A stretch of DNA of 58,377 bases, from assembly GCA_021777055.1 (NCBI GenBank), contig JAIQZO010000006.1:1-58377 (forward strand). Reading direction: 5' to 3'. The notes under the pieces are model-generated. The model worked only from the letters and a program-made list of their open reading frames with translations, made no database searches and had not been told where the DNA came from. The stretch comes from Candidatus Anammoxibacter sp. GTDB taxonomy: Bacteria > Planctomycetota > Brocadiia > Brocadiales > Anammoxibacteraceae. Of this stretch, positions 9,196 through 17,577 are shown one piece after another (position 1 is the stretch's first letter; the number at the start of each line of letters is the position of its first letter). Position numbers and translations under genes: made by a program.

Positions 9196-12100
9196 ATGTA
9201 TTTTATTGAGAGTTTAATTGAAAAACCCATAAGCGTATATCTTTCTTCAATATTTGTAGTACTGCTTAGCCTGTTTGCCTTTTCTAAAATACCCATCGAA
9301 GATACTCCAAAACTTGTCATTCCTTTTGTTAACGTTCAAATCTTGTACCCTGGTGCCGCGGCGGAAGATGTAGAGTCTCTAATAATAAGGAAGCTTGAAG
9401 AGCGCATAGAAACCCTCGATGATATTAAAAATATCTATTCCCTATCCAGTGAGGGAGTAGGAAGGGTATTTGTGGAGTTTTATGATACTGTTGATCCCAA
9501 GGATGCAGTTCGGGACGTTCGGGATAGAGTGGATGGTGTTCGTAGTGAATTTCCTGAAGAAGCGGAAGATCCTACAGTTACTGATATGGATATAGAGAAT
9601 ATGCCCATACTTCTGATTGCCATTGCAGGTAATGTCTCTTCATTTCATCTAAAAAGTATAGCAAAAGACATTAAGCCAGTTATTGAGAGTGTGTCAGGTG
9701 TTGCAGATGCTATTATATTTGGCGGTTTTGAACGTGAAATACATGTGAATATGGATCCTGCCCGGTCAGCGTTCTACGACATAACATACAATCAGATAGC
9801 AAACGCCTTGAAAAGCCAGAACATGAATTTTCCAGGGGGCCACATGGGTATTGGTGATAGTGAGTATCTCATAAGGACGTCAGGTAAATTTAAGACAGTT
9901 GATGAAATTGGTGATACCATTATCTATTCAAAAGATAGCAAGTTGCTAAAGCTTTCAGACATTGCGGATATCAGAGATTCCCATAAAAAGCTAGTGACTA
10001 TTTCACGAATAAATGGGAAAAACAGTGTAACCCTTGCGGTAAGGAAGCAAAGTGATATAAATACTTTAAAGACAATAAAGGAAATAAAAAGGCGTTTAAA
10101 TGAAATATCTTTATCTTTGCCGCCGGGGATAGAGGTATTGTATTCCCATGATAAGTCTAGGGGGATCAAAAGACTCGTGGGAGAATTGGGAACAAATGCT
10201 ATGTACGGCGGAATCCTGGTGGTTATCATTCTTTTTATAACAATGGGCCTTCGCAATGCCATATTGATAAGCATGGCGATCCCTTTCTCCATCATTGTTA
10301 CAATATTATTTTTGTATATATTTGGGATGAGTATTAGCAGTATTGCCTTGTTTAGCATGATACTTATCCTTGGAATGGTTGTTGACGGAGCTATTATAGT
10401 AGGTGAAAATATATATCAGAAGTTTGAACACGGTATTGACAGAGTGGAGGCGGCAAAAGTTGGAATAAGAGAAGTTGCCTGGCCGGTCTTCAGCTCGGAT
10501 CTGACAACAATTTCTGCATTTTTACCAATGCTTTTAGTAACCGGACTTTCAGGGCAGTTTCTTGTTGTCATTCCACTGGTTGTTACTTTTGCATTAGCTG
10601 GGTCGGTTATCGTTGATCACATAGTTATTCCAACTGTTGCATCCAGGATTATGAAAGTCAGGAGAAAGAACAATTACACTGGGCGAGCCTCCTTAGATGG
10701 TAAGACAGGGAATTCTTCATTATTATCTCTTTTTCAATCTATTATAAACGCGTGCTTTAGGAATATACGGGGATTTTACTCTATAATATTAACATACTCA
10801 CTAACGCATACAAAGAGTATTGCATTGTTTACTTTAGCAACAATTGCCCTTTCTATAGCACTTGTTGTATCCGGGTTTCTGGGGTTTGAATTTTTCCCAA
10901 AAGTGGATGTTGGGAAGTTTAGTATAGATTTTGAACTGCCGTCTGGAAGTAGTATAGAAGAGACAGATAAAGTTGCTCGTATACTTGAACAGCGCTTATA
11001 TGGCATTCCTGAACTTGTCAGTTATGTTACAACAATTGGTAACACAGATGCTTTAAAATCTGATATAAGAGAAGGTGGAAAAGAGGGTGCCGAATATGGG
11101 AAGGTATCAATAGAACTACTTGATGCTACGCAGAGGGAAAGAACTCAAAGCCAGATTTTGAATGAGATAAAATCTAAGATCAAAGAAATTCCAGGGGTTC
11201 TATTGACATACTTCGAATTACGGGAAGGCCCGCCAAGCGGTGCGGATATAGCTATTAAGCTTAGTGGCGATAACCTGGATACACTTTCGTCTATTTCTGA
11301 AATCATACTATCTAAATTAAAGAACAAAGAGGGGACGATTAATGTTAGAAGTGATTTTAAAAAAGGAAGGGCGGAATTAAAGATTGCAGTTAACAGAGAA
11401 AAGGCCTCTATTTACGGTATAAATGCCAATAGTATCGCAGATGCAGTGGCAAAATCTTTTTTAGGTTATGTTGCAACTACAATAGAAATAGATGACGAAG
11501 ATGTTGATATCCGAATTCAGAACAAAAAATTCTTTAAAAAGAACATTGAAAATATTAATAGTTTATATGTAACAGGTACAAATGGCCTATCCATCCCGGT
11601 GGGAGAAGTTGCAAACATAACTCTGGTAAACAGCGTATCAGATATTCGACGACTAAACCGTAAGCGAACTGTTACCATAAGGTCTGAGGTTGTTCAGGGC
11701 TTCTCAGCGGATGCAATTAAAGTGCAGCTTGAAAAAGAGATGGAGAATGAGGAGATACCACATAATTATAACATTGTATACGGAGGCGAAAGCGAAGAGA
11801 GGGATCAAGCGATTAAAGAGTTGATATATTCCATGGGCTTGGCAATTATTCTTATCTATTTTATATTGTCAATACAGTTTAATTCCTGTAAACAACCGTG
11901 TATCATATTGATTACAATCCCGCTTTCGTTTGTGGGGGTTGTTTTTGGTTTGATTGTTACCGGGAATAATTTTGGATTTATGTCTTTTGTTGGAATCATT
12001 GCCTTGACAGGTATTGTGGTAAACGATTCAATAGTGTTGATTACATATACAAATCAATTGGTCGCAAACGGAACAAAGATAAAAGATGCGGTTGTTATGG

Positions 12101-12312
12101 CAAGTCAGAGAAGATTGCGTCCCGTTTTAATGACTACTGTTACTACTATTGGTGGACTGCTACCCATATCTCTGGATCTAGGTGGTGGTGGTGATTTCTG
12201 GGCTCCAATGGGCTGGTCTATAATATTTGGTATCGGAATTGCGACATTTCTTACTCTTATTATTACACCTCTTATTTATTCGATAATGGAGGGGAGAAAG
12301 AGGAGTGTATGA
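9196..12312 (+). CDS. RND-family multidrug efflux permease (AcrB-like)
   Basis: A large inner-membrane proton-driven pump, 1038 residues from the ATG I chose. An in-frame GTG seven codons earlier lies within the terminal repeat of the preceding element, so I prefer the ATG giving MYFIESLIEKP; no clear ribosome binding site is visible for either. Twelve membrane segments, duplicated porter domains, and the TM4 motif GMVVDGAIIVGEN are present; the second Asp of the usual VVDD pair is Gly. TM10 reads GIVVNDSIVLITY, without the Lys of AcrB, as in several related RND branches. The C-terminus ends in a basic tail. Confidence 0.92.
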   Translation: MYFIESLIEKPISVYLSSIFVVLLSLFAFSKIPIEDTPKLVIPFVNVQILYPGAAAEDVESLIIRKLEERIETLDDIKNIYSLSSEGVGRVFVEFYDTVDPKDAVRDVRDRVDGVRSEFPEEAEDPTVTDMDIENMPILLIAIAGNVSSFHLKSIAKDIKPVIESVSGVADAIIFGGFEREIHVNMDPARSAFYDITYNQIANALKSQNMNFPGGHMGIGDSEYLIRTSGKFKTVDEIGDTIIYSKDSKLLKLSDIADIRDSHKKLVTISRINGKNSVTLAVRKQSDINTLKTIKEIKRRLNEISLSLPPGIEVLYSHDKSRGIKRLVGELGTNAMYGGILVVIILFITMGLRNAILISMAIPFSIIVTILFLYIFGMSISSIALFSMILILGMVVDGAIIVGENIYQKFEHGIDRVEAAKVGIREVAWPVFSSDLTTISAFLPMLLVTGLSGQFLVVIPLVVTFALAGSVIVDHIVIPTVASRIMKVRRKNNYTGRASLDGKTGNSSLLSLFQSIINACFRNIRGFYSIILTYSLTHTKSIALFTLATIALSIALVVSGFLGFEFFPKVDVGKFSIDFELPSGSSIEETDKVARILEQRLYGIPELVSYVTTIGNTDALKSDIREGGKEGAEYGKVSIELLDATQRERTQSQILNEIKSKIKEIPGVLLTYFELREGPPSGADIAIKLSGDNLDTLSSISEIILSKLKNKEGTINVRSDFKKGRAELKIAVNREKASIYGINANSIADAVAKSFLGYVATTIEIDDEDVDIRIQNKKFFKKNIENINSLYVTGTNGLSIPVGEVANITLVNSVSDIRRLNRKRTVTIRSEVVQGFSADAIKVQLEKEMENEEIPHNYNIVYGGESEERDQAIKELIYSMGLAIILIYFILSIQFNSCKQPCIILITIPLSFVGVVFGLIVTGNNFGFMSFVGIIALTGIVVNDSIVLITYTNQLVANGTKIKDAVVMASQRRLRPVLMTTVTTIGGLLPISLDLGGGGDFWAPMGWSIIFGIGIATFLTLIITPLIYSIMEGRKRSV

Positions 12313-12375
12313 TTAGTTCCATGTTAGTTACTCTTTAACCCTAGGGTGTAGAAATGTGAAGATGAATGTAATAAA

Positions 12376-13395
12376 ATGGATCATATTTTATTATATTCTC
12401 ATACCATTACATTGTATATGAACACACAAAACAAGTATTGGGAGTTACATACAAGCTGCCTTGTTGCAGATAAGGTACTACCGTTTGATATTTATATTTG
12501 GCTTCAAGGAAAACCCATTCTCTGGAGAGGTAAATCAACTGAGCTTCTTCAAAAAGATATAGGCCGTTTGATTGAATCTGGAGTGAATAGAGTTGCCATA
12601 TCTATTAGAGATAAAGAAAAGTACTTAGAATATCTGGAACCAATTACACAAAAGCTTATTTTAGACGATAAGGTTCCACCGGAATATAAAGCATACATTG
12701 TTCGAGAATCAACAAGCAAGGTCCTTAGCAAATTATTCAAAGAACCGACAAACGCAAGAACAGCTAAGAGGTTAGAATCCCTCGTCTTTCCAATCATTGA
12801 TCTTTTGATGTCAGGATCAAGCATGGCGCCTTTAAAGTTTTTGATAGGATCTGGCCGCATGGCGTTCTCTTACGCACCCCATGGAGCCCGAACATGTTAC
12901 TATACAATAGCATTTGCCCGATCATATGCAAATTATTTTACAGAAGATAAGATAAGACAGCTGGCAATGGGGGCGCTTCTCCATGATGTGGGACAAATGT
13001 TAGTTAAACCTGCAATAAGGGAGAAGAAAGGGAAATTTACCGATAAAGAAAGGAGTGAGATGGAGAAGCATCCTGTGCACTCTGTAAATATAATAAAAAG
13101 GGGAAACATATTTGTTTGTAATGAAGCAACAATGGTTGCCGTGAAATCTCATCATGAGTTAGGGGACAAGAGTGGATATCCTCTTGGGCTTCCGTTATTT
13201 GAACTTCCTTTAGAAGCCAATATATTAGCTATAGCCCATACATTTGAATCGTATACGGTTCAAAGGGTTCATAGAAATGCTGCAAAATCTTATGATGTAA
13301 TAAAATATCTACTAGATAATCCGGGGAAATATCATCCGAAGTTTGTGAAAAGGTTTGTAAAGGTGCTTGCTGAATTAGAGGTGTATTCAAGTTAG
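12376..13395 (+). CDS. Degenerate HD-GYP-like domain protein
   Basis: A 339-residue protein with an N-terminal domain (about 20-110) of the kind often found before HD-GYP domains, and a C-terminal HD-GYP-like domain. HD-GYP enzymes hydrolyse cyclic di-GMP. Here His203-Asp204 are present (LLHDVGQ), with the usual Lys after Gly replaced by Gln; KHPVHS and HHELGDKSGYP follow, but the later metal-binding Asp segment reads IAHTFESYT instead of IxDxFDALT. Catalysis may be altered or lost. A second in-frame ATG at 12418 is a possible start. Molybdenum genes follow downstream. Confidence 0.7.
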   Translation: MDHILLYSHTITLYMNTQNKYWELHTSCLVADKVLPFDIYIWLQGKPILWRGKSTELLQKDIGRLIESGVNRVAISIRDKEKYLEYLEPITQKLILDDKVPPEYKAYIVRESTSKVLSKLFKEPTNARTAKRLESLVFPIIDLLMSGSSMAPLKFLIGSGRMAFSYAPHGARTCYYTIAFARSYANYFTEDKIRQLAMGALLHDVGQMLVKPAIREKKGKFTDKERSEMEKHPVHSVNIIKRGNIFVCNEATMVAVKSHHELGDKSGYPLGLPLFELPLEANILAIAHTFESYTVQRVHRNAAKSYDVIKYLLDNPGKYHPKFVKRFVKVLAELEVYSS

Positions 13396-13505
13396 TCAGT
13401 AGCGTGTACATGAACTTCTATGTGCATGCACTTTTTAACGAAAAGAAGAAACTATAATGATTGTCGAATAAAACTAATTTTATTTTTGTTAAAGGAAAGT
13501 TTGAT

Positions 13506-14729
13506 ATGATTAGTGTTAAAGAGGCTGTAGAGATTGTAATTAATAATACAGATGTTTTAGATCCACAGTTAATTACTATAAATGAGGCAATGGGGTTTTC
13601 CATTGCCGAAGATATTATTTCAGATATAGATATGCCACCGTTTAACCGGTCTGCCATGGACGGGTATGCATTAATTGCAGAAGATATTGAAAATGTGCCG
13701 TGTGACCTTGAGGTCGTAGAGACTATTTCCGCAGGCTGTGCTCCGGAAAAGCTGATAAGAAAGGGGTTAGCGTCCAAGATCATGACAGGTGCAATAGTTC
13801 CTGAAGGTGCCGACACTGTAATTATGGTAGAGGATACAGAATCTATTGATAATGGTGCAAGGGTGAGAATCCTGAAACAGACTAAAAAAGGTAAAAATAT
13901 TGCATTGAAGGGGGAAGATGTTGAGTCTGGTCAGGTTGTGCTTAAGAAGGGGCAGGAAGTGAGGCCACAGGAGATAGGAGTTTTGGCTTCTGTTGGTGCT
14001 GAAAGGTTTAAAGTGTTCCGTTCACCTAATGTTGGAATTATTGCAACGGGTGATGAACTGGTTGAAATTAATGTAAAACCAGGGGCGGGACAGATAAGAA
14101 ACAGTAATGGGTATTCATTGGCTGCACAGGCTCGACAGATCGTTAACGATGTGGAGATATTGGAAGTTGCGGCAGATAATCAGGAAAAGATTTGTTCTAT
14201 TATTGAATTAGGACTTAAAAAAGATGTGCTTATCCTTTCCGGTGGTGTTTCTATGGGAGATTACGATTTTGTTGGCAAGGTACTTAAAGAGATGGAAGTT
14301 GAAGTCTTCTTTGAGAAAGTCTCTTTACGCCCGGGAAAACCAACACTGTTTGCAAAAAAGGGCCGCACGCACATATTTGCCCTTCCGGGAAATCCGGTTG
14401 CAACCTTTGTAACATTTGAATTATTTGTATATCCGGCGATTAGAAAAATGATGAGGTTTGCATCTCTAACAAAACCGGTTATTACTGCGGTGTTGGAAAC
14501 AGATTATATTGCAAAAAAGAAACGGACAGAATATAGGCCGGCGTATATTAAGCTGTGTGATGGTAAATTCAGGGTTAAACCTGTCAATTGGCATGGGTCT
14601 GGAGACTTGCTATCCATAACGAACGCTAATTGTTTATTAATTGTTCCGGAAGAGATACAGAAAATGGACGCAAATCAGGATGTTAATGTTATGCTGCTAT
14701 CTGCTTTATCTGCAAATGAGAATATTTAG
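13506..14729 (+). CDS. moeA: Molybdopterin molybdenumtransferase MoeA
   Basis: MoeA inserts molybdate into adenylated molybdopterin. I take the ATG giving MISVKEAVEIV, 407 residues, because AAAGGAAAG lies just upstream; a TTG fifteen codons earlier would add a non-homologous lead. Visible motifs are MPPFNRSAMDGYA, MTGAIVPEGADTVIMVED, GIIATGDELVE, SGGVSMGDYDF, LRPGKPTLFA and FALPGNPVA, in the usual order. It probably serves the molybdopterin oxidoreductase encoded about 3 kb downstream. Confidence 0.95.
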   Translation: MISVKEAVEIVINNTDVLDPQLITINEAMGFSIAEDIISDIDMPPFNRSAMDGYALIAEDIENVPCDLEVVETISAGCAPEKLIRKGLASKIMTGAIVPEGADTVIMVEDTESIDNGARVRILKQTKKGKNIALKGEDVESGQVVLKKGQEVRPQEIGVLASVGAERFKVFRSPNVGIIATGDELVEINVKPGAGQIRNSNGYSLAAQARQIVNDVEILEVAADNQEKICSIIELGLKKDVLILSGGVSMGDYDFVGKVLKEMEVEVFFEKVSLRPGKPTLFAKKGRTHIFALPGNPVATFVTFELFVYPAIRKMMRFASLTKPVITAVLETDYIAKKKRTEYRPAYIKLCDGKFRVKPVNWHGSGDLLSITNANCLLIVPEEIQKMDANQDVNVMLLSALSANENI

Positions 14730-14743
14730 AGAGAGACATTTCC

Positions 14744-15763
14744 ATGAAAATTAAAATAGAGATCAGCATATTATTGTTGCTACTTATATGTGCAACTGAG
14801 TTATATGCTGATATAAATATTACAAACTTTAAAGACGGTGAAACTGTAAACTATTCATTGATACTTCTAAAAGGGAAAACAGATAAAAAGATTAAGGTCG
14901 TTAGTCACAAGAACAGCTTTGTATCTATAAAACGTGAAGATTTTCGGGTTTTAGTTGAACTCGTCCCGGGTAGTAATGAAATTTTATTAAAATCAAGATC
15001 GGGAATCGCATCACTCAATGTAAGGTATGAACCGGTTAATAAGAAAAAGAAGTTAGTGGCATGTTATTTTATTGCGAAAGATGGTGATACTGAGTATCAA
15101 ACAATTAAAAACATTAAAGAATTTCTGTGGAGAGAGAAAATCCAAATGAGTTTAAAGCTTATGCAGTCTTTTCTAGCTGAAGATATGTATAGTGGAGGAT
15201 TTGGTAGAAAAACATTTCATTTTCTTGCTGATGCCAATAATGATCCTGAGGTAAAGTTGATAAAAATGGATTTATCGACTGAAGCGCTTCAATCGATGAA
15301 ACAGATGGATTTATATGATGCCTTTAAGCAGTGTCTGAAGAGACAGGTAATGTTTGATAGAAAGAACCATATTTACATTGCTATTCCATCATTTACAAGG
15401 GATAAAAAAGCCCATATTGCCCTTGGTGGAAGTTATTTGGCGGCATATTCATCTATTGCCCTTCAGTGTTGGCCCGATTCTATGAAAAACATAAAAAAAT
15501 ACTTCAAAAGTAACCGAAAACTTCCCAGGTATATGTACCAATATAATCACAGAAAGACTCTTTCTACTCAGGGCGGAGGTACGATAGGAGGAATGCTTCA
15601 TGAAGTTGGTCATTGCTTTAAGCTCAAACATGTTGGCAGCAAATTATCTATAATGCGAAGAGGATTTGAGAATTTTTATTCGTCTTTCTTCTTAAACGGT
15701 ATGAATGAAGCTTCATTTGAAGAACAACGAAATATTTTAGCAAAGTCTGAATGGGTGTACTAA
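14744..15763 (+). CDS. Secreted putative zinc metallopeptidase (HExxH)
   Basis: A 339-residue exported protein with a signal peptide (about residues 1-22). The N-terminal part (25-110) looks beta-rich, and the C-terminal half holds the zinc motif HEVGH followed by a third histidine in FKLKHV, then a Met turn, LSIMRRG, as in metzincin-like peptidases. The pattern recalls the YIL108W-type putative peptidase family, but I cannot confirm this by search. It starts 15 bases after moeA, so the two may be cotranscribed although no functional link is evident. Confidence 0.6.
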   Translation: MKIKIEISILLLLLICATELYADINITNFKDGETVNYSLILLKGKTDKKIKVVSHKNSFVSIKREDFRVLVELVPGSNEILLKSRSGIASLNVRYEPVNKKKKLVACYFIAKDGDTEYQTIKNIKEFLWREKIQMSLKLMQSFLAEDMYSGGFGRKTFHFLADANNDPEVKLIKMDLSTEALQSMKQMDLYDAFKQCLKRQVMFDRKNHIYIAIPSFTRDKKAHIALGGSYLAAYSSIALQCWPDSMKNIKKYFKSNRKLPRYMYQYNHRKTLSTQGGGTIGGMLHEVGHCFKLKHVGSKLSIMRRGFENFYSSFFLNGMNEASFEEQRNILAKSEWVY

Positions 15764-16310
15764 AAGAGTACGTGTTAATCATCAAGATTCCTGTGATACT
15801 AAAGGTATATATTATTTCTGACAATAAGCGTTACGCACTAGCGTACGATATCGACAAGGAACACAGATCCTTAGTAGTTAATAGTCCGATAAATAATGAT
15901 GCAAGAGGAAGAGGGGGGTTTGTATTATATTTTGGTTGTTAGGCAAAATGTTTTTGATGTTTATTTGATAGATTTTATCATTTTTAACGGGACCGGTGGG
16001 ATATCTTAAGTCAGCCTAATAAAGGTTTTTGTTGACAATGTTTTTAGGCCTTTATTTTACCACATATCTGGATATGGGATGGTGATTCTTGGATCTTCCC
16101 TATACTGTAAGTAGGGGGCGTTGATATTTGTATCTGTACAATACTGTACCCTATTATTATTGATTAAAAATCATAACTGGAAGAATTACCATAACCCAAG
16201 GTGCGGAAATATTTGTTCGCTAGTTGATCTACATATCTACACTGAAAGACTTTAAAGTTGCATCGGATCTCCTTATTTTTATTTTCTTAAATAACTGTAG
16301 GCAGAAAACA
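15764..16310. other. Non-coding stretch before the molybdo-enzyme locus
   Basis: About 550 bases. It holds a short open frame that begins inside the preceding gene and that I do not believe, an 8-base inverted pair (aataaagg with cctttatt near 16020-16055) around a TTGACA hexamer, and a gtacaatactgtac palindrome near 16136. No convincing gene is visible. Confidence 0.4.
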
Positions 16311-16430
16311 ATGGCAGGGGCGGCAAAGTCCAAAAAGTATTATATTTCCCTTATTGAAATAAAAGACTCAATGCCGTTAGTAAATCGTTATGCTAGAATT
16401 CAGTTTGACGGCAGTGAGATTATATATTAA
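16311..16430 (+). CDS. Possible 39-residue small protein
   Basis: An ATG at 16311 opens a short frame with an alternating polar and hydrophobic C-terminus (KYYISLIEIKDS). The upstream bases gtaggcag could serve as a ribosome binding site. There is no recognisable domain, and composition alone does not prove that it is expressed. It precedes the small protein and ferredoxin genes on the same strand. Confidence 0.25.
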   Translation: MAGAAKSKKYYISLIEIKDSMPLVNRYARIQFDGSEIIY

Positions 16431-16532
16431 GATAAATACTTTAGCTTTGTTTAAATTGGTAACTGGTTGTAAAGACGTTATTTGTAAAACTTGAGTTTTG
16501 TATGCGATAAATATTTTTAAGGAGATTTTGAT

Positions 16533-16793
16533 ATGCTGACCGTGAATGAAAGGTCAAAGAAATTCCGTATGTTTCGTAAATGTATGGAAGAGAAGTTAAG
16601 ACCGTATGGTCCTGGGGTTGATTTTGGGGTAAAAGAGCGTTTTGTTGATTTTGGAACTAACACCATTTTGGTTATTATCAAAAAGGGGGACAAAAACGTA
16701 ACGCGTACTGCGAAGTACGATGATATTGAGGATATGAATGCCACGGAATGGGTAAAAGAGATGGTAGAAGCTTTTGAAAAAGGGTCAGTGTAG
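16533..16793 (+). CDS. Small conserved-looking protein upstream of the ferredoxin and molybdo-enzyme genes
   Basis: An 86-residue basic-then-acidic protein I cannot name. A very good AAGGAG box seven to eight bases before the ATG supports expression. The sequence suggests alternating helix (residues 1-25) and beta strands (VDFGTNTILVIIKKG), ending in an acidic helix. It contains one Cys (residue 17) and no metal motif. Its position 90 bases before the ferredoxin gene suggests a role in the same complex or in its assembly; this is inferred from context only. Confidence 0.55.
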   Translation: MLTVNERSKKFRMFRKCMEEKLRPYGPGVDFGVKERFVDFGTNTILVIIKKGDKNVTRTAKYDDIEDMNATEWVKEMVEAFEKGSV

Positions 16794-16882
16794 ACTATTT
16801 GTAAGTCTAAATTATTTAAATTGAGAATCCTGCACTTGGTTACGGCGTTGCCGTGTTGTGTGTTTTTTAGGAGGTGTTTTAC

Positions 16883-17488
16883 GTGGAAGAATACACGTTG
16901 CTTTTTGATTCTGATAGATGTGTTTCTTGTAAGAGATGCATTGAATCCTGTAGAGAGGAAAATGGTATTGATGGGGATTGGAACCGCATATTTGTCACTA
17001 TGCGAACCGCTCCAAATGATTTTGCATCCATGGAGCCTTTTGTTGAGATGTGTAACCATTGTGACAAACCCGGTTGTATTGAGGCCTGCCCTGTTGAAGG
17101 TAAGGCCATTTACAAACGTACTAAGGATAATATAGTTTTGGTGGACAAGGAGAAGTGTACTGGTTGTGGGAAATGTGTTAAGGGTTGTCCTTATGATATG
17201 ATACACCTTAGTGAATGGAAGAACTCATCAGGAAAGATTGTTGCAGATAAATGCACATACTGTGCTCACAAACTGGACGAAATGGATACGTTGCCAGATG
17301 ATTATATGACACCGTGTGTTGAGGCTTGTCCGGTAGGGGCTCTGGATTTTGGTAAAAGAAGCGCTATTGATGAACAGGTGAAGTGGCGTGGAAGGGAACA
17401 GGATGTAATTGATATGAGAAAAGATGGTCTTACTCCGAGTAATGTGTTTTTGAAAAAGAGGAAAGTAAGAAAGATTATAAGTTTTTAG
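16883..17488 (+). CDS. DmsB/PhsB-like ferredoxin subunit with four [4Fe-4S] motifs
   Basis: A 201-residue electron-transfer subunit. The chosen GTG at 16883 has a perfect AGGAGG box eight bases upstream; the in-frame GTG at 16874 overlaps that box and is unlikely. Four cysteine groups are visible: CVSCKRCIESC, CNHCDKPGCIEACP, CTGCGKCVKGCP and a split CTYC...CVEACP group. This layout matches the iron-sulfur subunits of DMSO-reductase-family enzymes. It has no export signal. The catalytic subunit follows 90 bases downstream, so the two probably form a complex. No membrane anchor gene is present. Confidence 0.9.
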   Translation: MEEYTLLFDSDRCVSCKRCIESCREENGIDGDWNRIFVTMRTAPNDFASMEPFVEMCNHCDKPGCIEACPVEGKAIYKRTKDNIVLVDKEKCTGCGKCVKGCPYDMIHLSEWKNSSGKIVADKCTYCAHKLDEMDTLPDDYMTPCVEACPVGALDFGKRSAIDEQVKWRGREQDVIDMRKDGLTPSNVFLKKRKVRKIISF

Positions 17489-17577
17489 TTAATATTAATA
17501 TCTGTTTTTGAGAAATAATTTATTAAATATCTGATGCTTTTTTTGAGATTTTTAACTATTCAATATGGTTGTTTATT

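Noticed and set aside
15751..15942. A 63-codon open frame overlapping the end of the metallopeptidase gene
   Set aside because: It begins inside that gene, has no ribosome binding site and no protein-like pattern.
16517..17206. A 229-codon minus-strand open frame
   Set aside because: It is antisense to the small protein and the ferredoxin gene, both supported by strong ribosome binding sites and cysteine motifs.
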